From assembly GCA_050011895.1 (NCBI GenBank), contig JBEKIF010000012.1:1-64000 (forward strand): DNA of 64,000 bases. Reading direction: 5' to 3'. Shown here piece by piece: positions 1 through 9,178 of the stretch (position 1 is its first letter; every line of letters starts with the position of its first letter). The stretch is from DATBGO01 sp050011895 (lineage in GTDB: Bacteria; Actinomycetota; Actinomycetes; Streptosporangiales; Streptosporangiaceae). The notes under the pieces are model-generated. The model did not search any database, was not told the origin of the DNA, and saw only the letters and a list, made by a program, of their open reading frames with translations. The position numbers were made by a program, and so were the translations under genes.

Positions 1-120
1 GACGCCGGGCGCGAATTCGCCTACGACGCCGGTGCGGAGAAGGCTCTGACTAAGGCCAAAGAACGCGGCTGGACGGTCGTGAGCATGCAAAACGACTTCA
101 AGGTGATGTTTGACCTGTGA
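1..120 (+). CDS. HAD-family phosphatase, C-terminal end (partial)
   Basis: The frame is open from the left edge and ends at TGA 118-120, giving 39 residues. They closely match the C-terminus of the HAD protein at 12708-13622 in this window: both have GAE-AL, GWTVVSM and an ND dipeptide just before the end. This is therefore the tail of a paralogue whose catalytic part lies outside the window. It converges on the K+ channel gene that follows. HAD family membership is inferred from the paralogue, because no catalytic motif is visible here. Confidence 0.8.
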   Translation, partial: DAGREFAYDAGAEKALTKAKERGWTVVSMQNDFKVMFDL

Positions 121-184
121 TGGCCGAGAGCCCGGCGTGGCTGGGCCAGTGAGAGATTCAGGGGATCCAGGACATCATCCGGGG

Positions 185-203
185 GCTATCCATAAGGGAT
201 AGC
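185..203. terminator. Hairpin between convergent genes
   Basis: A 7-bp inverted repeat, GCTATCC-ATAAG-GGATAGC, sits between two convergent genes ending at 120 and 223. The geometry (7-5-7) resembles the island box, but the first three bases of each arm differ and no gene starts nearby. A terminator role is more likely; there is no T-tract. Confidence 0.4.
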
Positions 204-222
204 GCGGCCCGTTGCGCGCCCG

Positions 223-963
223 TCATTCGTCGCCGGGATCCTCTCGCAGTCCTGTCTTTCCCTGGCGCGGTCGCCAGGCGCTGACGACCTTGGACACCGC
301 CGTGACCAGGAACAGCTGACCGATCAGCATCTCCAGCACGGCGAAGGTCTGGCCCGGGTTCCCGGCCGGAACAAGGTTGCCGTACCCGGTGGTAGTGAGC
401 GTTGTGAACGAGAAGAACAGGTCCTGCGGGAACGTGCCGGTGCCCTGGGAGCCGAAGAACGGCGGCTGCGTCTGACTGAACCCAAGGCCATGGTAGAGGA
501 ACGCGAAGAACATCCCGGCCATCAGGTACGCCGCGACCGCCCCCAGAACCGTCTGAATGTCGATCACCCGCCTGGCCACGAGGTGCCTGACGATCGAAAC
601 CGGCGCAACCAGGTACAGCAGGCAGCTGACCCAGGTGACAAGCCTGCCGTGCTGCAACTGATCATGGACGAAGAGGTTCGCGATCGCCGCCAGGGCCACC
701 GCAGCCAGCGCGACGTCGGCGAACCTCCGGACCGGCCGGCGCGCCCGGGACGCCCGGAGCGTCACCCACACCGTGGCGATCTGCACGGCCAGCACCAGGG
801 ACGCCTCCCAGGTCGCCGTCAGTGCTGCCGACAAGGCGTACGTGACGATAATGAGAAGGAGCACCAGGCCGTAGCTGTCCGGCGAAGAGAACGCCGCTAC
901 GATTCGCCGGTAACGGCGTCCTCGGCCCCGCTCCTGCTGCTGTTCGCCGGAGGGGCCTGGCAT
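223..963 (-). CDS. Two-pore-domain-type K+ channel protein (Ion_trans_2)
   Basis: Membrane protein of 246 residues. About four hydrophobic segments come first (residues ~30-135), then a pore module: a helix at ~140-160, a pore loop with selectivity filter TTTGYG at ~190-195, and a final helix at ~205-225. The GYG filter is the signature of potassium-selective channels; no C-terminal RCK domain follows, so gating is unknown. The ATG at 963 overlaps by 1 nt the TGA of a 30-codon upstream frame, and a GTG one codon earlier is an alternative start. A box lies far upstream (1315-1333). A second channel with the same filter type is at 12059. Confidence 0.85.
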   Translation of the reverse strand: MPGPSGEQQQERGRGRRYRRIVAAFSSPDSYGLVLLLIIVTYALSAALTATWEASLVLAVQIATVWVTLRASRARRPVRRFADVALAAVALAAIANLFVHDQLQHGRLVTWVSCLLYLVAPVSIVRHLVARRVIDIQTVLGAVAAYLMAGMFFAFLYHGLGFSQTQPPFFGSQGTGTFPQDLFFSFTTLTTTGYGNLVPAGNPGQTFAVLEMLIGQLFLVTAVSKVVSAWRPRQGKTGLREDPGDE

Positions 964-1055
964 CACAAGCGCCCCAGCGTAGCCAGCCGCTCGCAGAACC
1001 CACGCGGATCCGCCGCCAGCGGCCCTGGCACCCGGACCCCAGCCGGTTCAGTCAT
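963..1055 (-). CDS. Possible small ORF coupled to the K+ channel gene
   Basis: A 30-codon frame starts at ATG 1055 behind a purine-rich stretch (GGGAGAGAAGCAGG). It ends in a TGA that overlaps the channel ATG (TGATG), so the two would be translationally coupled. The peptide is Pro/Gly/Leu-rich with no recognisable domain. The same frame stays open upstream to 1151, so the true start could be earlier (62 codons, basic N-terminus). It could be a leader peptide or a chance frame in high-GC DNA. Confidence 0.35.
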   Translation of the reverse strand: MTEPAGVRVPGPLAADPRGFCERLATLGRL

Positions 1056-1314
1056 AGCTACCTGCTTCTCTCCCTGACCACGACGCTTGCCATCAGCGCG
1101 GCGGAGGCGCTGCGCCAGGGTGGGCCTCGGCCGCTTAGGCAGAGGCGGCACGTCAGCGCGCAGGGACGGTCGGGACAGTCAATTACGACGCCGATGACAG
1201 TTGCCTAGCCTAGCGAGGCACAGTCCCGCAACCGCGCACGATGGCCTATGCCCGTCCCCGTGTGTTCCCCGTCTCCTGGTGCGAGGTGCCGGGATCGGTC
1301 GCGGGGCATGTTGG

Positions 1315-1333
1315 CCCACCCGTGGCGGGTGAT
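1315..1333. promoter_or_regulatory. Island box 1 (CCCACCC-GTGGC-GGGTGAT)
   Basis: A 7-5-7 palindromic box with a perfect right arm. On the plus strand a -10-like CAGAAT follows at 1354-1359, exactly 20 nt away, yet no plausible plus-strand gene lies before the convergent end of the decarboxylase gene. On the minus strand a weaker GATCCC at 1296-1291 points towards the K+ channel about 330 bp away. The rest of 1056-1443 shows no convincing gene. Confidence 0.6.
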
Positions 1334-1443
1334 GCGGATGTTGGTGCACAGCTCAGAATATCGGCCGCCCCGTCAGCCGGAGGCGGGGCCGGCGGCGTGG
1401 CAGCGCTTCCATTTGCGCCGCTGCGGCTTGAGCCAGCTGGGCG

Positions 1444-2844
1444 TTATAGATGGCTGAACCCGCCTGACTCCTCCTTCGACATCGACACCGTGACCGGATG
1501 CTTAGAGAAGTGGGCCACGGCATCCCTGAAGTCGTCGAGAAGCAAGGCGGCCATGTCCTGGCTCACCCCCAGCCGGACCAGGATGCGCTGGACGGGGATG
1601 TCGGCAGCCGTCCCGGTGAGGGTGTAGGCAGGCACCTGCCAGCCCCGGGTGCGCAGCCGGTCGGCCAGGTCGAAGAGGGTGTAGCCGGGATCCTCGCCCT
1701 GACGGATCCGCCAGGTGACTGTCGGGATCCCGGTGGCCGGGTTGCTGTCGCAGAGGAGCTCGAAGGGGCCCAGCTTGACGACCTCGGTGGCGAGGTACCG
1801 GCCGATCTCATAGGACGCGTCGTGGATGCGCTTGTACCCCCCATGGCCCAAGCGCAGGAAGTTGTAGTACTGCGCGATGATCTGCCCGGCCGGGCGGGAG
1901 AAGTTGATCTGGAAGGTCGGCATGTCGCCGCCCAGGTAGTTGACATGGAACACCAGGTCGTCAGGGAGCTCCTTGCGATCTCGCCAGATGACCCAGCCGA
2001 CGCCCAGCGGAGCCAGCCCGAACTTGTGCCCCGAGCTGCTGATCGACTTGACCCGGGGGAGACGGAAGTCGAAAACCACCTCAGGCGCGCAGAATGGCGC
2101 GAGGAAGGCGCCGCTGGCCCCGTCCACGTGAATGTCGATATCAAGGCCGGTATCGGCCTGCAGCTGGTCGAGCGCATGGGACATGGCCTCCACCGGCTCG
2201 TAGGCGCCGGTGTAGGTGACGCCGAGGGTGGGGACGACCATGATCGTGTTCTCGTCCACCCGCTCAAGCATCGAGGCTGGATTCATGGCATAGGTGCCAT
2301 GAGACATCGGGACCTCGCGCATTTCGATGTCCCAGTAGCGGGCGAACTTGTGCCATACCACCTGCACTGGGCCGCATACCATGTTCGGCTTATCCGTCGG
2401 CTTGCCCTCGGCTTGCCGCTTGGCCCGCCAGCGCCACTTGGCCGCCATGCCCGCCAGCATGCAGGCCTCCGAGGATCCAATGGCCGAGGCGCCAACGGTG
2501 TTAGCCGCCCCAGGCGCATTCCACAGGTCGGCAAGCATGTGCACGCAGCGGGCTTCTATCTCAGCTGTCTGTGGATACTCGTCCTTGTCGATCATGTTCT
2601 TGTTAACCGAGAGCGCCATCAGCGCGAGGAGTTCCGGTTCCTCCCACGTCTGGCAGAACGTGGCTAGGTTCTGGCGGGCGTTGCCGTCGAGCATCACCTC
2701 GTCCGACACCACCTGGAACGCCTCTCTCGGCAGCGTTTCGTCCCGCGGGAACCGGTACTTGGGCACGGGCCGGGTCAGGTTGTGCCCGGCGAACACCGAT
2801 TCCTCCAGCTGGTCACGGATGCTGTCGCGGTCGTGCAGGGGCAT
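1444..2844 (-). CDS. gadB: Glutamate decarboxylase
   Basis: PLP-dependent decarboxylase of 466 residues, the usual GadB length. It converts glutamate plus H+ to GABA and CO2, consuming cytoplasmic protons. The PLP lysine sits in SSSGHKFG (K274), with HVDGASG at 239-245 supplying the cofactor Asp, and the N-terminal and C-terminal regions typical of GadA/B are present. The start is ATG 2844, preceded by AAGGAG at a good distance; an open frame further upstream is not coding. No glutamate/GABA antiporter is in the window, so this gene alone does not make a complete export cycle. A box lies 82 bp upstream (2927-2945), suggesting it is a member of the island regulon. Confidence 0.96.
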   Translation of the reverse strand: MPLHDRDSIRDQLEESVFAGHNLTRPVPKYRFPRDETLPREAFQVVSDEVMLDGNARQNLATFCQTWEEPELLALMALSVNKNMIDKDEYPQTAEIEARCVHMLADLWNAPGAANTVGASAIGSSEACMLAGMAAKWRWRAKRQAEGKPTDKPNMVCGPVQVVWHKFARYWDIEMREVPMSHGTYAMNPASMLERVDENTIMVVPTLGVTYTGAYEPVEAMSHALDQLQADTGLDIDIHVDGASGAFLAPFCAPEVVFDFRLPRVKSISSSGHKFGLAPLGVGWVIWRDRKELPDDLVFHVNYLGGDMPTFQINFSRPAGQIIAQYYNFLRLGHGGYKRIHDASYEIGRYLATEVVKLGPFELLCDSNPATGIPTVTWRIRQGEDPGYTLFDLADRLRTRGWQVPAYTLTGTAADIPVQRILVRLGVSQDMAALLLDDFRDAVAHFSKHPVTVSMSKEESGGFSHL

Positions 2845-2926
2845 GATGGGCTCTCCTTGGTCGGCGCCGCTCATCGGCAGGAGACGCAGTTCCCCACCAA
2901 TGCTGGCGGGGAGGGCCGAGGACGTC

Positions 2927-2945
2927 ATCACCCAGGATGGATGAA
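2927..2945 (-). promoter_or_regulatory. Island box 2 upstream of gadB (ATCACCC-AGGAT-GGATGAA)
   Basis: A 19-bp box on the gadB side. Reading towards gadB, a -10-like CAGCAT (2905-2900) follows after 21 nt. This is the same hexamer type and spacing seen at the sulfatase (CAGGAT), GMC (GAGAAT) and box 1 (CAGAAT) promoters. Confidence 0.75.
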
Positions 2946-3035
2946 TTCGCGATATCTCGGACTGGATGAGTTTGCGGAGATCTCGGAGCACACCCGAGGA
3001 GACATAGGAGCGCGCGTTGGAACTCGGCTGTCGAC

Positions 3036-3872
3036 TCACGTGCTGCTGGCGGTCGGAGCGGTCACCGTGGCACTGGCTTCCTCGGTGCGCTCGGGCATGA
3101 GCAGCAGCGCACCGGCGAAGAAGCACACCGCACCGATGAGAGTGCCGAGATTCGAGCGCTCGGCGTTGTGCAGCTGGCCGGTGGCCGGGTTGATGTATCC
3201 GGCCACCGCTGACACGCCGAAAGCGACGGAGCCGATCAGATTGGCGAGCGTGATCCACCAGGACCAGGACCGGGGACGCCAGGCCGCCCAGCCATGGCAG
3301 ACCTCGAACCAGGCCAGTCCGCTGGCGACCAGGAAGCAGATCGAGCCGACGGCATCGGGCCGCCAGACATGCTGGCTCGCGGCCTGGGCGGTGAGGTCCA
3401 CCCGGATCGCGTTCCCGGTGCTGACGTTGAAGTAGAGGGTCCCGGCCAGCTGCACGGCGGTCGCCCACCAGTCGATCCTGCGGGGCTGGAAAACGAAGAA
3501 GCGCCGCCGGCGAGCGCCGGGCGCCTGCGGCCCGGCATCGACGGCCTCCCGGTAGGCCAGAAACCCAGCCGAGGTGAAGAACAGCGAGCCGACAAAGAAC
3601 GTTACGGCGTCCCAGCGGGCCCCGACGGCGCTGGCATACCCGGGGACGGCGCCGAGGGCAAAGAGCAGCGATCCCACGGCGAACAGGACGGCGATCCACC
3701 AGCCACGGGCCGCCGGCGCCCACCACATCGAGCCAGCGGCCGATGAGCCGTGCAGATGCTTGCGGTGGCGGCGGGACTCCCAGCGAGTTACCACGCCGTC
3801 CGGCTGCACGTGGTCGGCAAAGGTAACGAAGGGGCCGATGCTGCCGCCGCGGCCTGGATCGTCGTCCGGCAT
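3036..3872 (-). CDS. Integral membrane protein, possibly YrhK-like
   Basis: Protein of 278 residues starting at ATG 3872 behind GGAG. A hydrophilic N-terminus of ~45 residues is followed by about six hydrophobic segments arranged as pairs. Repeated G-S-x-x-F motifs (VGSLFF, VGSICF, GSVAFG) mark the helices, and a short loop between the last two carries YINPATGQL. The paired-helix pattern resembles YrhK-type proteins, but I cannot confirm the family. It lies upstream of gadB in the same direction with a separate promoter between them. Transcription is divergent from the methyltransferase; no box was found in front of it. Confidence 0.75.
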   Translation of the reverse strand: MPDDDPGRGGSIGPFVTFADHVQPDGVVTRWESRRHRKHLHGSSAAGSMWWAPAARGWWIAVLFAVGSLLFALGAVPGYASAVGARWDAVTFFVGSLFFTSAGFLAYREAVDAGPQAPGARRRRFFVFQPRRIDWWATAVQLAGTLYFNVSTGNAIRVDLTAQAASQHVWRPDAVGSICFLVASGLAWFEVCHGWAAWRPRSWSWWITLANLIGSVAFGVSAVAGYINPATGQLHNAERSNLGTLIGAVCFFAGALLLMPERTEEASATVTAPTASST

Positions 3873-3890
3873 AGGCGCCTCTCCAGGCGA

Positions 3891-3917
3891 TTGCATCATT
3901 TCAGCGCCCCAGATAAT
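3891..3917 (+). promoter_or_regulatory. Promoter for a leaderless methyltransferase mRNA
   Basis: A -10 element GATAAT (3912-3917) ends 10 nt before ATG 3927, and TTGCAT (3891-3896) could be a short-spaced -35 (15 nt). There is no Shine-Dalgarno sequence before the ATG, so the transcript would begin at or next to the start codon. No island box is present. Confidence 0.45.
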
Positions 3918-3926
3918 CTCGGCAAC

Positions 3927-4790
3927 ATGCTAGCTTACGATTCGCTTGCCGCGCATTACGATGCCGTAACAGGTGATTCCGCTACGGAGACTTCTTTTGT
4001 CAGCGGAATTATCGAGCGCGCTCGCCCCGGGGCTGTGACGCTGCTCGAGGTGGCCTGCGGAACTGGCGCTGTCATTGCTCCGCTGGCGGCCAGATACCAG
4101 GTCAGCGGCCTAGACATATCGCCGGCGATGCTGGCCATAGCCCGTGAGAGGCTGCCCGGGGGCGCGCCCCTGTACCTGGCCGACATGAGCAGGTTCGAGC
4201 TCAGCGTGACGTTCGACGCCATCGTTTGCGTCTACCACGGGATCAACCACTTGCTGGACTTCTCGGAATGGGAAAGCTTCTTCGACTGCGCTTACCGGCA
4301 CCTTAACGATGGTGGGGTGCTGATCTTTGACATAATTACCATTGACAGCCTCAAGATGATGGCTCGAACCCCTCAGCCGACGCAACAGTTCGGCGACAAC
4401 TATCTGCTGACCAGGGTCCGGGCGACCGGCCAGGGAGTCTTCGACTGGGACATCGAGGTATGTGAGCTCCAGCCGAGCGGAACGTACATGCTGCTCACTG
4501 ACGTCATCAGGACAGCATCATTTCCGCACGACAAGATACGGGAAGCGCTGAGCCGAAGGTTTTCCAGCATAGTTACTATCGACAGCGACGGCGGCGTTGT
4601 CAATGACGATGGCGAGAACCGGACCTGGTTTGTCTGCACCAAGCCCGGACGCGAGGGCGGAGGCGCTCGCCCGGCGGCCGGGTGTACCGGACGGCGCGGG
4701 GCGACCGGACAACGGCCGCCGGGGCTCGCTGTCTCACCCGTGGCGGGTGATGCCGGTGATCGACTAGCGGCGAAAGCTGAGACTGCATAG
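3927..4790 (+). CDS. SAM-dependent class I methyltransferase
   Basis: Protein of 287 residues. Motif I is LLEVACGTGAV at ~38-48, followed by GLDISPAML (acidic residue for the SAM ribose), a post-I Asp region (LYLADM) and a Rossmann-like remainder (GGVLIFDI). The first ~200 codons are clearly less GC-rich than all neighbours (many AT-ending codons), suggesting recent acquisition. After TWFVCTKPG (~residue 240) the sequence becomes low-complexity and reads through box 3, so the functional C-terminus may lie earlier. Substrate unknown. The start is chosen because -10 GATAAT lies 10 nt upstream (likely leaderless). Confidence 0.85.
   Translation: MLAYDSLAAHYDAVTGDSATETSFVSGIIERARPGAVTLLEVACGTGAVIAPLAARYQVSGLDISPAMLAIARERLPGGAPLYLADMSRFELSVTFDAIVCVYHGINHLLDFSEWESFFDCAYRHLNDGGVLIFDIITIDSLKMMARTPQPTQQFGDNYLLTRVRATGQGVFDWDIEVCELQPSGTYMLLTDVIRTASFPHDKIREALSRRFSSIVTIDSDGGVVNDDGENRTWFVCTKPGREGGGARPAAGCTGRRGATGQRPPGLAVSPVAGDAGDRLAAKAETA
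4733..4751 (+). promoter_or_regulatory. Island box 3 (CTCACCC-GTGGC-GGGTGAT)
   Basis: Box 109 bp before the SHOCT gene at 4860. It shares its spacer and right arm exactly with box 1. A possible -10 AAAGCT lies 21 nt downstream (4773-4778). The box is inside the 3' end of the methyltransferase frame. Confidence 0.65.
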
Positions 4791-4859
4791 AGAGCCCTGC
4801 ACAGTGAGCATGGCGGTGTCGTCATGCCCGGTGGCCAGCCTGGCGCTAAGGAGAAGTGA

Positions 4860-5261
4860 ATGATAATCGCCGCTTCGTCGTCCTCGTATCCGCTCCTGAA
4901 CATTTTCTGGACGATGTTCGAGTTCTTCTTGTGGGTCCTGTGGATCTGGCTGCTGATCTGGATCTTCATCGACATCTTCCGCAGTCACGACCTGTCCGGC
5001 TGGGCCAAGGCGCTGTGGGTCATATTCGTGGTGATCCTGCCGTTCCTCGGCGTACTGGTCTACCTGATCGCCCGCGGCGGCCAGATGCACGAGCGGGCGG
5101 AACGGCAGGCAAAGCGCCAGGATGAGGCCTGGCGGAGTTATGTCCAGCAGTCCGCGGGGACAAGCACCGCGGATCAGCTGGCCAAGCTGGCTGACCTGCG
5201 TGACCGGGGAGTCATCAGCGCCGACGAGTTCGAGCGCGAGAAGGCGAAGGTCCTGGGCTGA
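4860..5261 (+). CDS. PLD-nuclease N-terminal-type membrane protein with SHOCT domain
   Basis: Protein of 133 residues with two transmembrane helices (~12-40 and ~55-75) separated by a short D-LSGWAKALW loop. This is the pattern of the small PLDc_N membrane module. A basic linker follows, then a C-terminal SHOCT motif (QLAKLADLRDRGVISADEFEREKAKVLG). SHOCT is a short helical oligomerisation or membrane-association module found fused to many domains. A strong AAGGAG precedes ATG 4860. The aquaporin gene follows after 66 bp, probably in one operon behind box 3. Confidence 0.88.
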   Translation: MIIAASSSSYPLLNIFWTMFEFFLWVLWIWLLIWIFIDIFRSHDLSGWAKALWVIFVVILPFLGVLVYLIARGGQMHERAERQAKRQDEAWRSYVQQSAGTSTADQLAKLADLRDRGVISADEFEREKAKVLG

Positions 5262-5327
5262 GCTGACCGGCCGCCGACCGCTGGCGGCCGGAATCACCCA
5301 ACGCCTGGCCGCCGAGGGAGAGCGAGC

Positions 5328-6131
5328 GTGGCTGCTGCCGTAAACGCAAAGGATGAGGAGCAGGCTGCTGCCATCCGGCGCCGGTACCTCATCAGGTTCG
5401 AAGAAGACACGCTCAAGCAGCGGCCGCTGCGGATCCGGCTGATCATCGAGTTTCTCGGCACCTTCATGCTCGTGACCGTGGCAGCGGGATCTGGCGTGAT
5501 CAACCATTACGCCGGGGGCGGTCCGATCAGCCGGACCGCGGCGGTGATCGCGCCGGGCGCCCTGGTGATGGCCTTGATCTATGCCTGGGGCCCGCTGTCC
5601 GGACTGCACATCAATCCGGCGGTAACCTTCGCGTTCGCCAGCCGCAGGGTTTTCCCGCCGGGCTGGGTGGTGCCGTACTGGGTGGCCCAGTTCGCCGGTG
5701 CCATCGGCGCCGCGCTGTTCCTGCAGGCCATGTTCGGCGACGTCAGCGCGGGCGGGAACTACCCGATCCTCAAGCCGGGCGGAGACTGGCGCGCGTTCGT
5801 CATGGAGATCGTCCTGACCACCATCCTGGTAAGCGTGATCCTGCACACGGCGACGGGCGGCCGGAGCATCGGCCACAACGCCGCGATCGCGGTCGGGTCG
5901 ACGGTGGCGCTGCTCGGGCTGTTCGCCAGCCCGATCAGCGGCTCGTCGATGAATCCGGCCCGTACCCTCGGGCCAGACATCGTGGCCGTTAACTTCACCG
6001 GCTGGTGGGTGTACGTCTTCGGCGATCTCATCGGCGCCGCGATCGCCGTGGTGATCATCATCCTGGTCCGCGGCGTGCCGGATAAGGCTGAGAGCGAGGC
6101 AGCCGAAGGCGGCGCCCTGCCGATCGCCTGA
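5328..6131 (+). CDS. Aquaporin / MIP-family channel
   Basis: Protein of 267 residues with six transmembrane helices and both NPA half-helix motifs, HINPAVTF and SMNPARTLGP, the hallmark of water or glycerol channels. The Arg after the second NPA is the selectivity-filter Arg. The N-terminus is a ~45-residue charged extension before the first helix, longer than in AqpZ. The GTG start at 5328 follows GAGGGAG. It would provide water or small-solute flux under osmotic or turgor stress. A lone half-site (ATCACCC at 5293-5299) precedes it, but no full box. Confidence 0.92.
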   Translation: MAAAVNAKDEEQAAAIRRRYLIRFEEDTLKQRPLRIRLIIEFLGTFMLVTVAAGSGVINHYAGGGPISRTAAVIAPGALVMALIYAWGPLSGLHINPAVTFAFASRRVFPPGWVVPYWVAQFAGAIGAALFLQAMFGDVSAGGNYPILKPGGDWRAFVMEIVLTTILVSVILHTATGGRSIGHNAAIAVGSTVALLGLFASPISGSSMNPARTLGPDIVAVNFTGWWVYVFGDLIGAAIAVVIIILVRGVPDKAESEAAEGGALPIA

Positions 6132-6304
6132 GCGGTCCTCCAGGGCGCGCCGGACCCAGTGAGACGATGGTGTCGTCGGCGCAGGTTCGTCGTTTGTTTG
6201 CCAACCATTCACGTGTCAGGACTCACGCCAGATTTTTGGCCACGGCAATAGCCGGCCAGCTAATGTTCGCGCCTCCCTGAGGCGATAGGGGATAGGGCGG
6301 GAAA
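6132..6304. other. Intergenic stretch before box 4
   Basis: No gene seen. It contains two small inverted repeats, GCCA-N6-TGGC (6230-6243) and CGCCTC-CCT-GAGGCG (6270-6284), which may end aquaporin transcription; neither has a T-tract. Confidence 0.3.
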
Positions 6305-6323
6305 ATCACCCTTCTAAGGTGAT
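6305..6323 (+). promoter_or_regulatory. Island box 4 (ATCACCC-TTCTA-AGGTGAT)
   Basis: Box upstream of the glucan-degrading pair. A TAGAAA hexamer follows after 21 nt (6345-6350) as the likely -10. The start codon at 6461 is ~137 bp downstream. Confidence 0.75.
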
Positions 6324-6460
6324 GAACTGGCCCGGTCCGACTGCTAGAAAGGTGCTGACGCCGACTGTGAATCGCCGATCCCATGCGTTGTGATCGCGCC
6401 GGATCACGTGGTCGGAGCCAGGTACCAGTGTAGCCATGCATCGAGGCGGAGGAGGCTACC

Positions 6461-9178
6461 GTGGGCGCCGAACGGGAGCGAGTGGCGGGATTCGGCAAGC
6501 TCGAGGACGGGCTTCGCGAGGCCGGTGAGTGGTACCGGTGGGGGCCTTATGTCAGCGAGCGGCAGTGGGGAACGGTCCGCGAGGACTACAGCGCGGACGG
6601 CGAGGCGTGGGACTACCTGCCGCATGATCATGCCAGGTCGCGTGCCTACCGGTGGGGCGAGGACGGCCTGGCCGGGTTCTGTGACGTCGAGCAGCGGCTG
6701 TGCCTGGGCCTGGCGCTGTGGAATGGCCGCGACCCGATCCTGAAGGAGCGGCCGTTCGGCCTGACCGGTGCCCAGGGCAACCACGGCGAGGATGTCAAGG
6801 ATTACTGGTGGTACCTGGACGCCATTCCGAGCCACGCGTGGAACCGGTGGCGCTACCACTATCCGCAGGCCGCGTTCCCCTATCAAGACCTGATCGATCA
6901 GAACGGATCGCGCAGCCGGGAGGAGCCCGAGTACGAGCTGCTGGATACCGGGGTGTTCGACGGCGACCGGTACTGGATCGTCGAGGTGCACTACGCCAAG
7001 GCCAGCGCGGATGATCTGCTGATGACCGTCCAAGTGACCAATGCGGCCCCCGAGCCCGCGACGCTGCACGTGCTGCCGACCACCTGGTTCCGCAATACCT
7101 GGTCCTGGGATAAGGACGCACCCAGGCCGGCGATGCGGGCGGTGGGTGATTCGGCAGTGGGGATCGATCATCCGTTCATCGGCCCGATGGAGCTGATCGC
7201 CGGCCCTGGGCCGGACGGGACAGTGCCAAAGGCGGTGTTCTGCGAGAACGAGACTAACGACCAGCGACTGTTCGGCGCCGCGCCGTTGACGCCGTACCCG
7301 AAGGACGGCATCAACGACCATGTGGTGAGCGGAGCGGCCACCGTGAACCCGGACCGCACGGGCACCAAGGCCGCGTTCTGGTACCAGCTGACGTTGCAGC
7401 CAGGTCAGACCGCTGAGCTGCGGCTGCGGCTGCGGCCGCCGCCCGCCAAGGCGCCCCGGGGAAAGGCAAGCGCCCCGCTCGGCACGCAGTTCGACGAGGT
7501 CATGGCCCAGCGGCGGGCCGAGGCTGATGAGTTCTACGCCGAGCTCACTCCGCCCGGGGCGACCGACGACGAGTCGATGGTCATGCGGCAGGCGTTCGCC
7601 GGGATGCTGTGGAGCAAGCAGCTGTTCTACTACGACGTGGCCCGCTGGCTGGACGGGGACCCGACGCAGCCGACGCCCCCGGCGCAGCGGCTGACGGGCC
7701 GCAACTCGCGATGGCGCAACTTCGACGCCTTCGACATCATGTCGATGCCGGACAAGTGGGAGTACCCCTGGTACGCGGCGTGGGACCTGGCGTTCCACTG
7801 CGTCGCCCTGGCCCATGTGGATCCCGCGTTCGCCAAGTACCAGCTGATCTTGCTGTGCCGGGAATGGTTCCAGCATCCCAACGGAGCGCTGCCCGCCTAT
7901 GAGTGGGATTTCGGTGACGTGAACCCGCCGGTACAGGCTTGGGCCGCAGTCGAGGTCTTCGCGATCGACGGTGCTCGCGATATCGACTTCGTCAGCCGGA
8001 TCTTCGACAAGCTGCTCGTCAACTTCACCTGGTGGGTGAACAGGGAAGACGCCGAGGGCAACAACCTGTTCGAGGGCGGCTTCCTCGGCCTGGACAACAT
8101 CGGCCCGATCGACCGCTCGCACCTGCCGGTCGGCGGCATCCTGGAGCAATCCGACGCCACCGGCTGGATGGGTTTCTACGCGATCGCCATGGCCTCGATG
8201 GCCGTGATCCTGAGCCGGTCCGGCCAGCGGCCAGGCATGGATCTTGTGCTGAAGTTCCTCGAGCACTTCGCCGCCATCACCGATGCGCTCGAGGGTCTCG
8301 GGCTGTGGGACGAGACCGACGGGCTCTATTACGACAGGCTCCTGACCCCGGGCGGGGAAGCCGTTTCGGTAAAGGTCCGGTCGATGGTGGGAATCATCCC
8401 GATCCTGGCGGCCGCGGTCATCGACGAGAATGATCTCCAGGTCTCGCTCAGGGTCGGCAAGCAGTTCGCGGACTTCCTGGCCCGCAGGGGCCTGGCGGAC
8501 CGGGAGAAGCTCAGCGAGATCGGGCTGCTGCGCGGGGAGCGCGGCCAGCAGCGGCTATTGCTCAGCCTGGCCGGGGTGGGCCGGCTCGAGAAGCTTTTCG
8601 CGAAGCTTTTCGACGAGAACGAGTTCCTGTCCCCGCATGGCCTGCGAGCGCTGTCGGCCTATCACCGCGAGCATCCCTACGTGCTCGATATCGAGGGCAT
8701 CCAAGCCAGCATCGACTACGAGCCGGCCGAGTCCACCACAGCCATGTTCGGGGGGAACTCCAACTGGCGCGGTCCGCTCTGGTTCCCGCTTAACTACCTG
8801 GTGATCGCTGCCCTGGAGCGCTATTACCGGTTCTTTGGCGACGAGCTCACCATCGAGTACCCCACCGGATCGGGCGTGCAGCGCACCCTGGACCAGGTCG
8901 GTGCCGACCTGCAGGACCGGCTCATCTCGATCTTCACGCGCGGTCCCGACGGCCGGCGGCCCTGCTTCGGCGGGACCGAGCGGCTACAGCACGACCCGGC
9001 CTGGCACGACAACCTGACCTTCAGCGAGTACTTCCACGGCGATAACGGTGCCGCGATCGGTGCCGCGCACCAGACCGGCTGGACCGGGCTGATCGCCGAC
9101 GTGATCCGCCGCCGGCATGGAGCCGTTGATCCCATTGGCGACGTCATCCGGCGCATTGGCTCGGACACCGGGCAATGA
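6461..9178 (+). CDS. MGH1/GH63-like glycoside hydrolase
   Basis: Large cytoplasmic protein of 905 residues without a signal peptide. The N-terminal ~400 residues form a beta-rich region ([21 protein letters not shown] near the start); the C-terminal half has the (alpha/alpha)6-barrel signature motifs of mannosyl-oligosaccharide-glucosidase-like GH63 enzymes ([44 protein letters not shown]). The likely substrate is an alpha-glucan or a trehalose/glucosylglycerate-type glucoside. The GTG start at 6461 follows GGAGGAGG. It overlaps the debranching gene by 4 nt (ATGA), so the two are co-translated and probably act on the same storage glucan. Confidence 0.85.
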   Translation: MGAERERVAGFGKLEDGLREAGEWYRWGPYVSERQWGTVREDYSADGEAWDYLPHDHARSRAYRWGEDGLAGFCDVEQRLCLGLALWNGRDPILKERPFGLTGAQGNHGEDVKDYWWYLDAIPSHAWNRWRYHYPQAAFPYQDLIDQNGSRSREEPEYELLDTGVFDGDRYWIVEVHYAKASADDLLMTVQVTNAAPEPATLHVLPTTWFRNTWSWDKDAPRPAMRAVGDSAVGIDHPFIGPMELIAGPGPDGTVPKAVFCENETNDQRLFGAAPLTPYPKDGINDHVVSGAATVNPDRTGTKAAFWYQLTLQPGQTAELRLRLRPPPAKAPRGKASAPLGTQFDEVMAQRRAEADEFYAELTPPGATDDESMVMRQAFAGMLWSKQLFYYDVARWLDGDPTQPTPPAQRLTGRNSRWRNFDAFDIMSMPDKWEYPWYAAWDLAFHCVALAHVDPAFAKYQLILLCREWFQHPNGALPAYEWDFGDVNPPVQAWAAVEVFAIDGARDIDFVSRIFDKLLVNFTWWVNREDAEGNNLFEGGFLGLDNIGPIDRSHLPVGGILEQSDATGWMGFYAIAMASMAVILSRSGQRPGMDLVLKFLEHFAAITDALEGLGLWDETDGLYYDRLLTPGGEAVSVKVRSMVGIIPILAAAVIDENDLQVSLRVGKQFADFLARRGLADREKLSEIGLLRGERGQQRLLLSLAGVGRLEKLFAKLFDENEFLSPHGLRALSAYHREHPYVLDIEGIQASIDYEPAESTTAMFGGNSNWRGPLWFPLNYLVIAALERYYRFFGDELTIEYPTGSGVQRTLDQVGADLQDRLISIFTRGPDGRRPCFGGTERLQHDPAWHDNLTFSEYFHGDNGAAIGAAHQTGWTGLIADVIRRRHGAVDPIGDVIRRIGSDTGQ

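Noticed and set aside
173..203. ATCATCC and a GCTATCC/GGATAGC palindrome near the left edge
   Set aside because: The box half-site lacks a partner and the palindrome has different outer bases. It lies between convergent genes, so a terminator is more likely.
2845..3726. Open frame extending gadB upstream by ~290 codons
   Set aside because: It is antisense-frame sequence of the neighbouring membrane protein gene. GadB starts at 2844 with a clear ribosome-binding site and normal length.
5293..5311. ATCACCC before the aquaporin start
   Set aside because: No right arm at the 5-nt spacing; a single half-site is expected by chance in such DNA.
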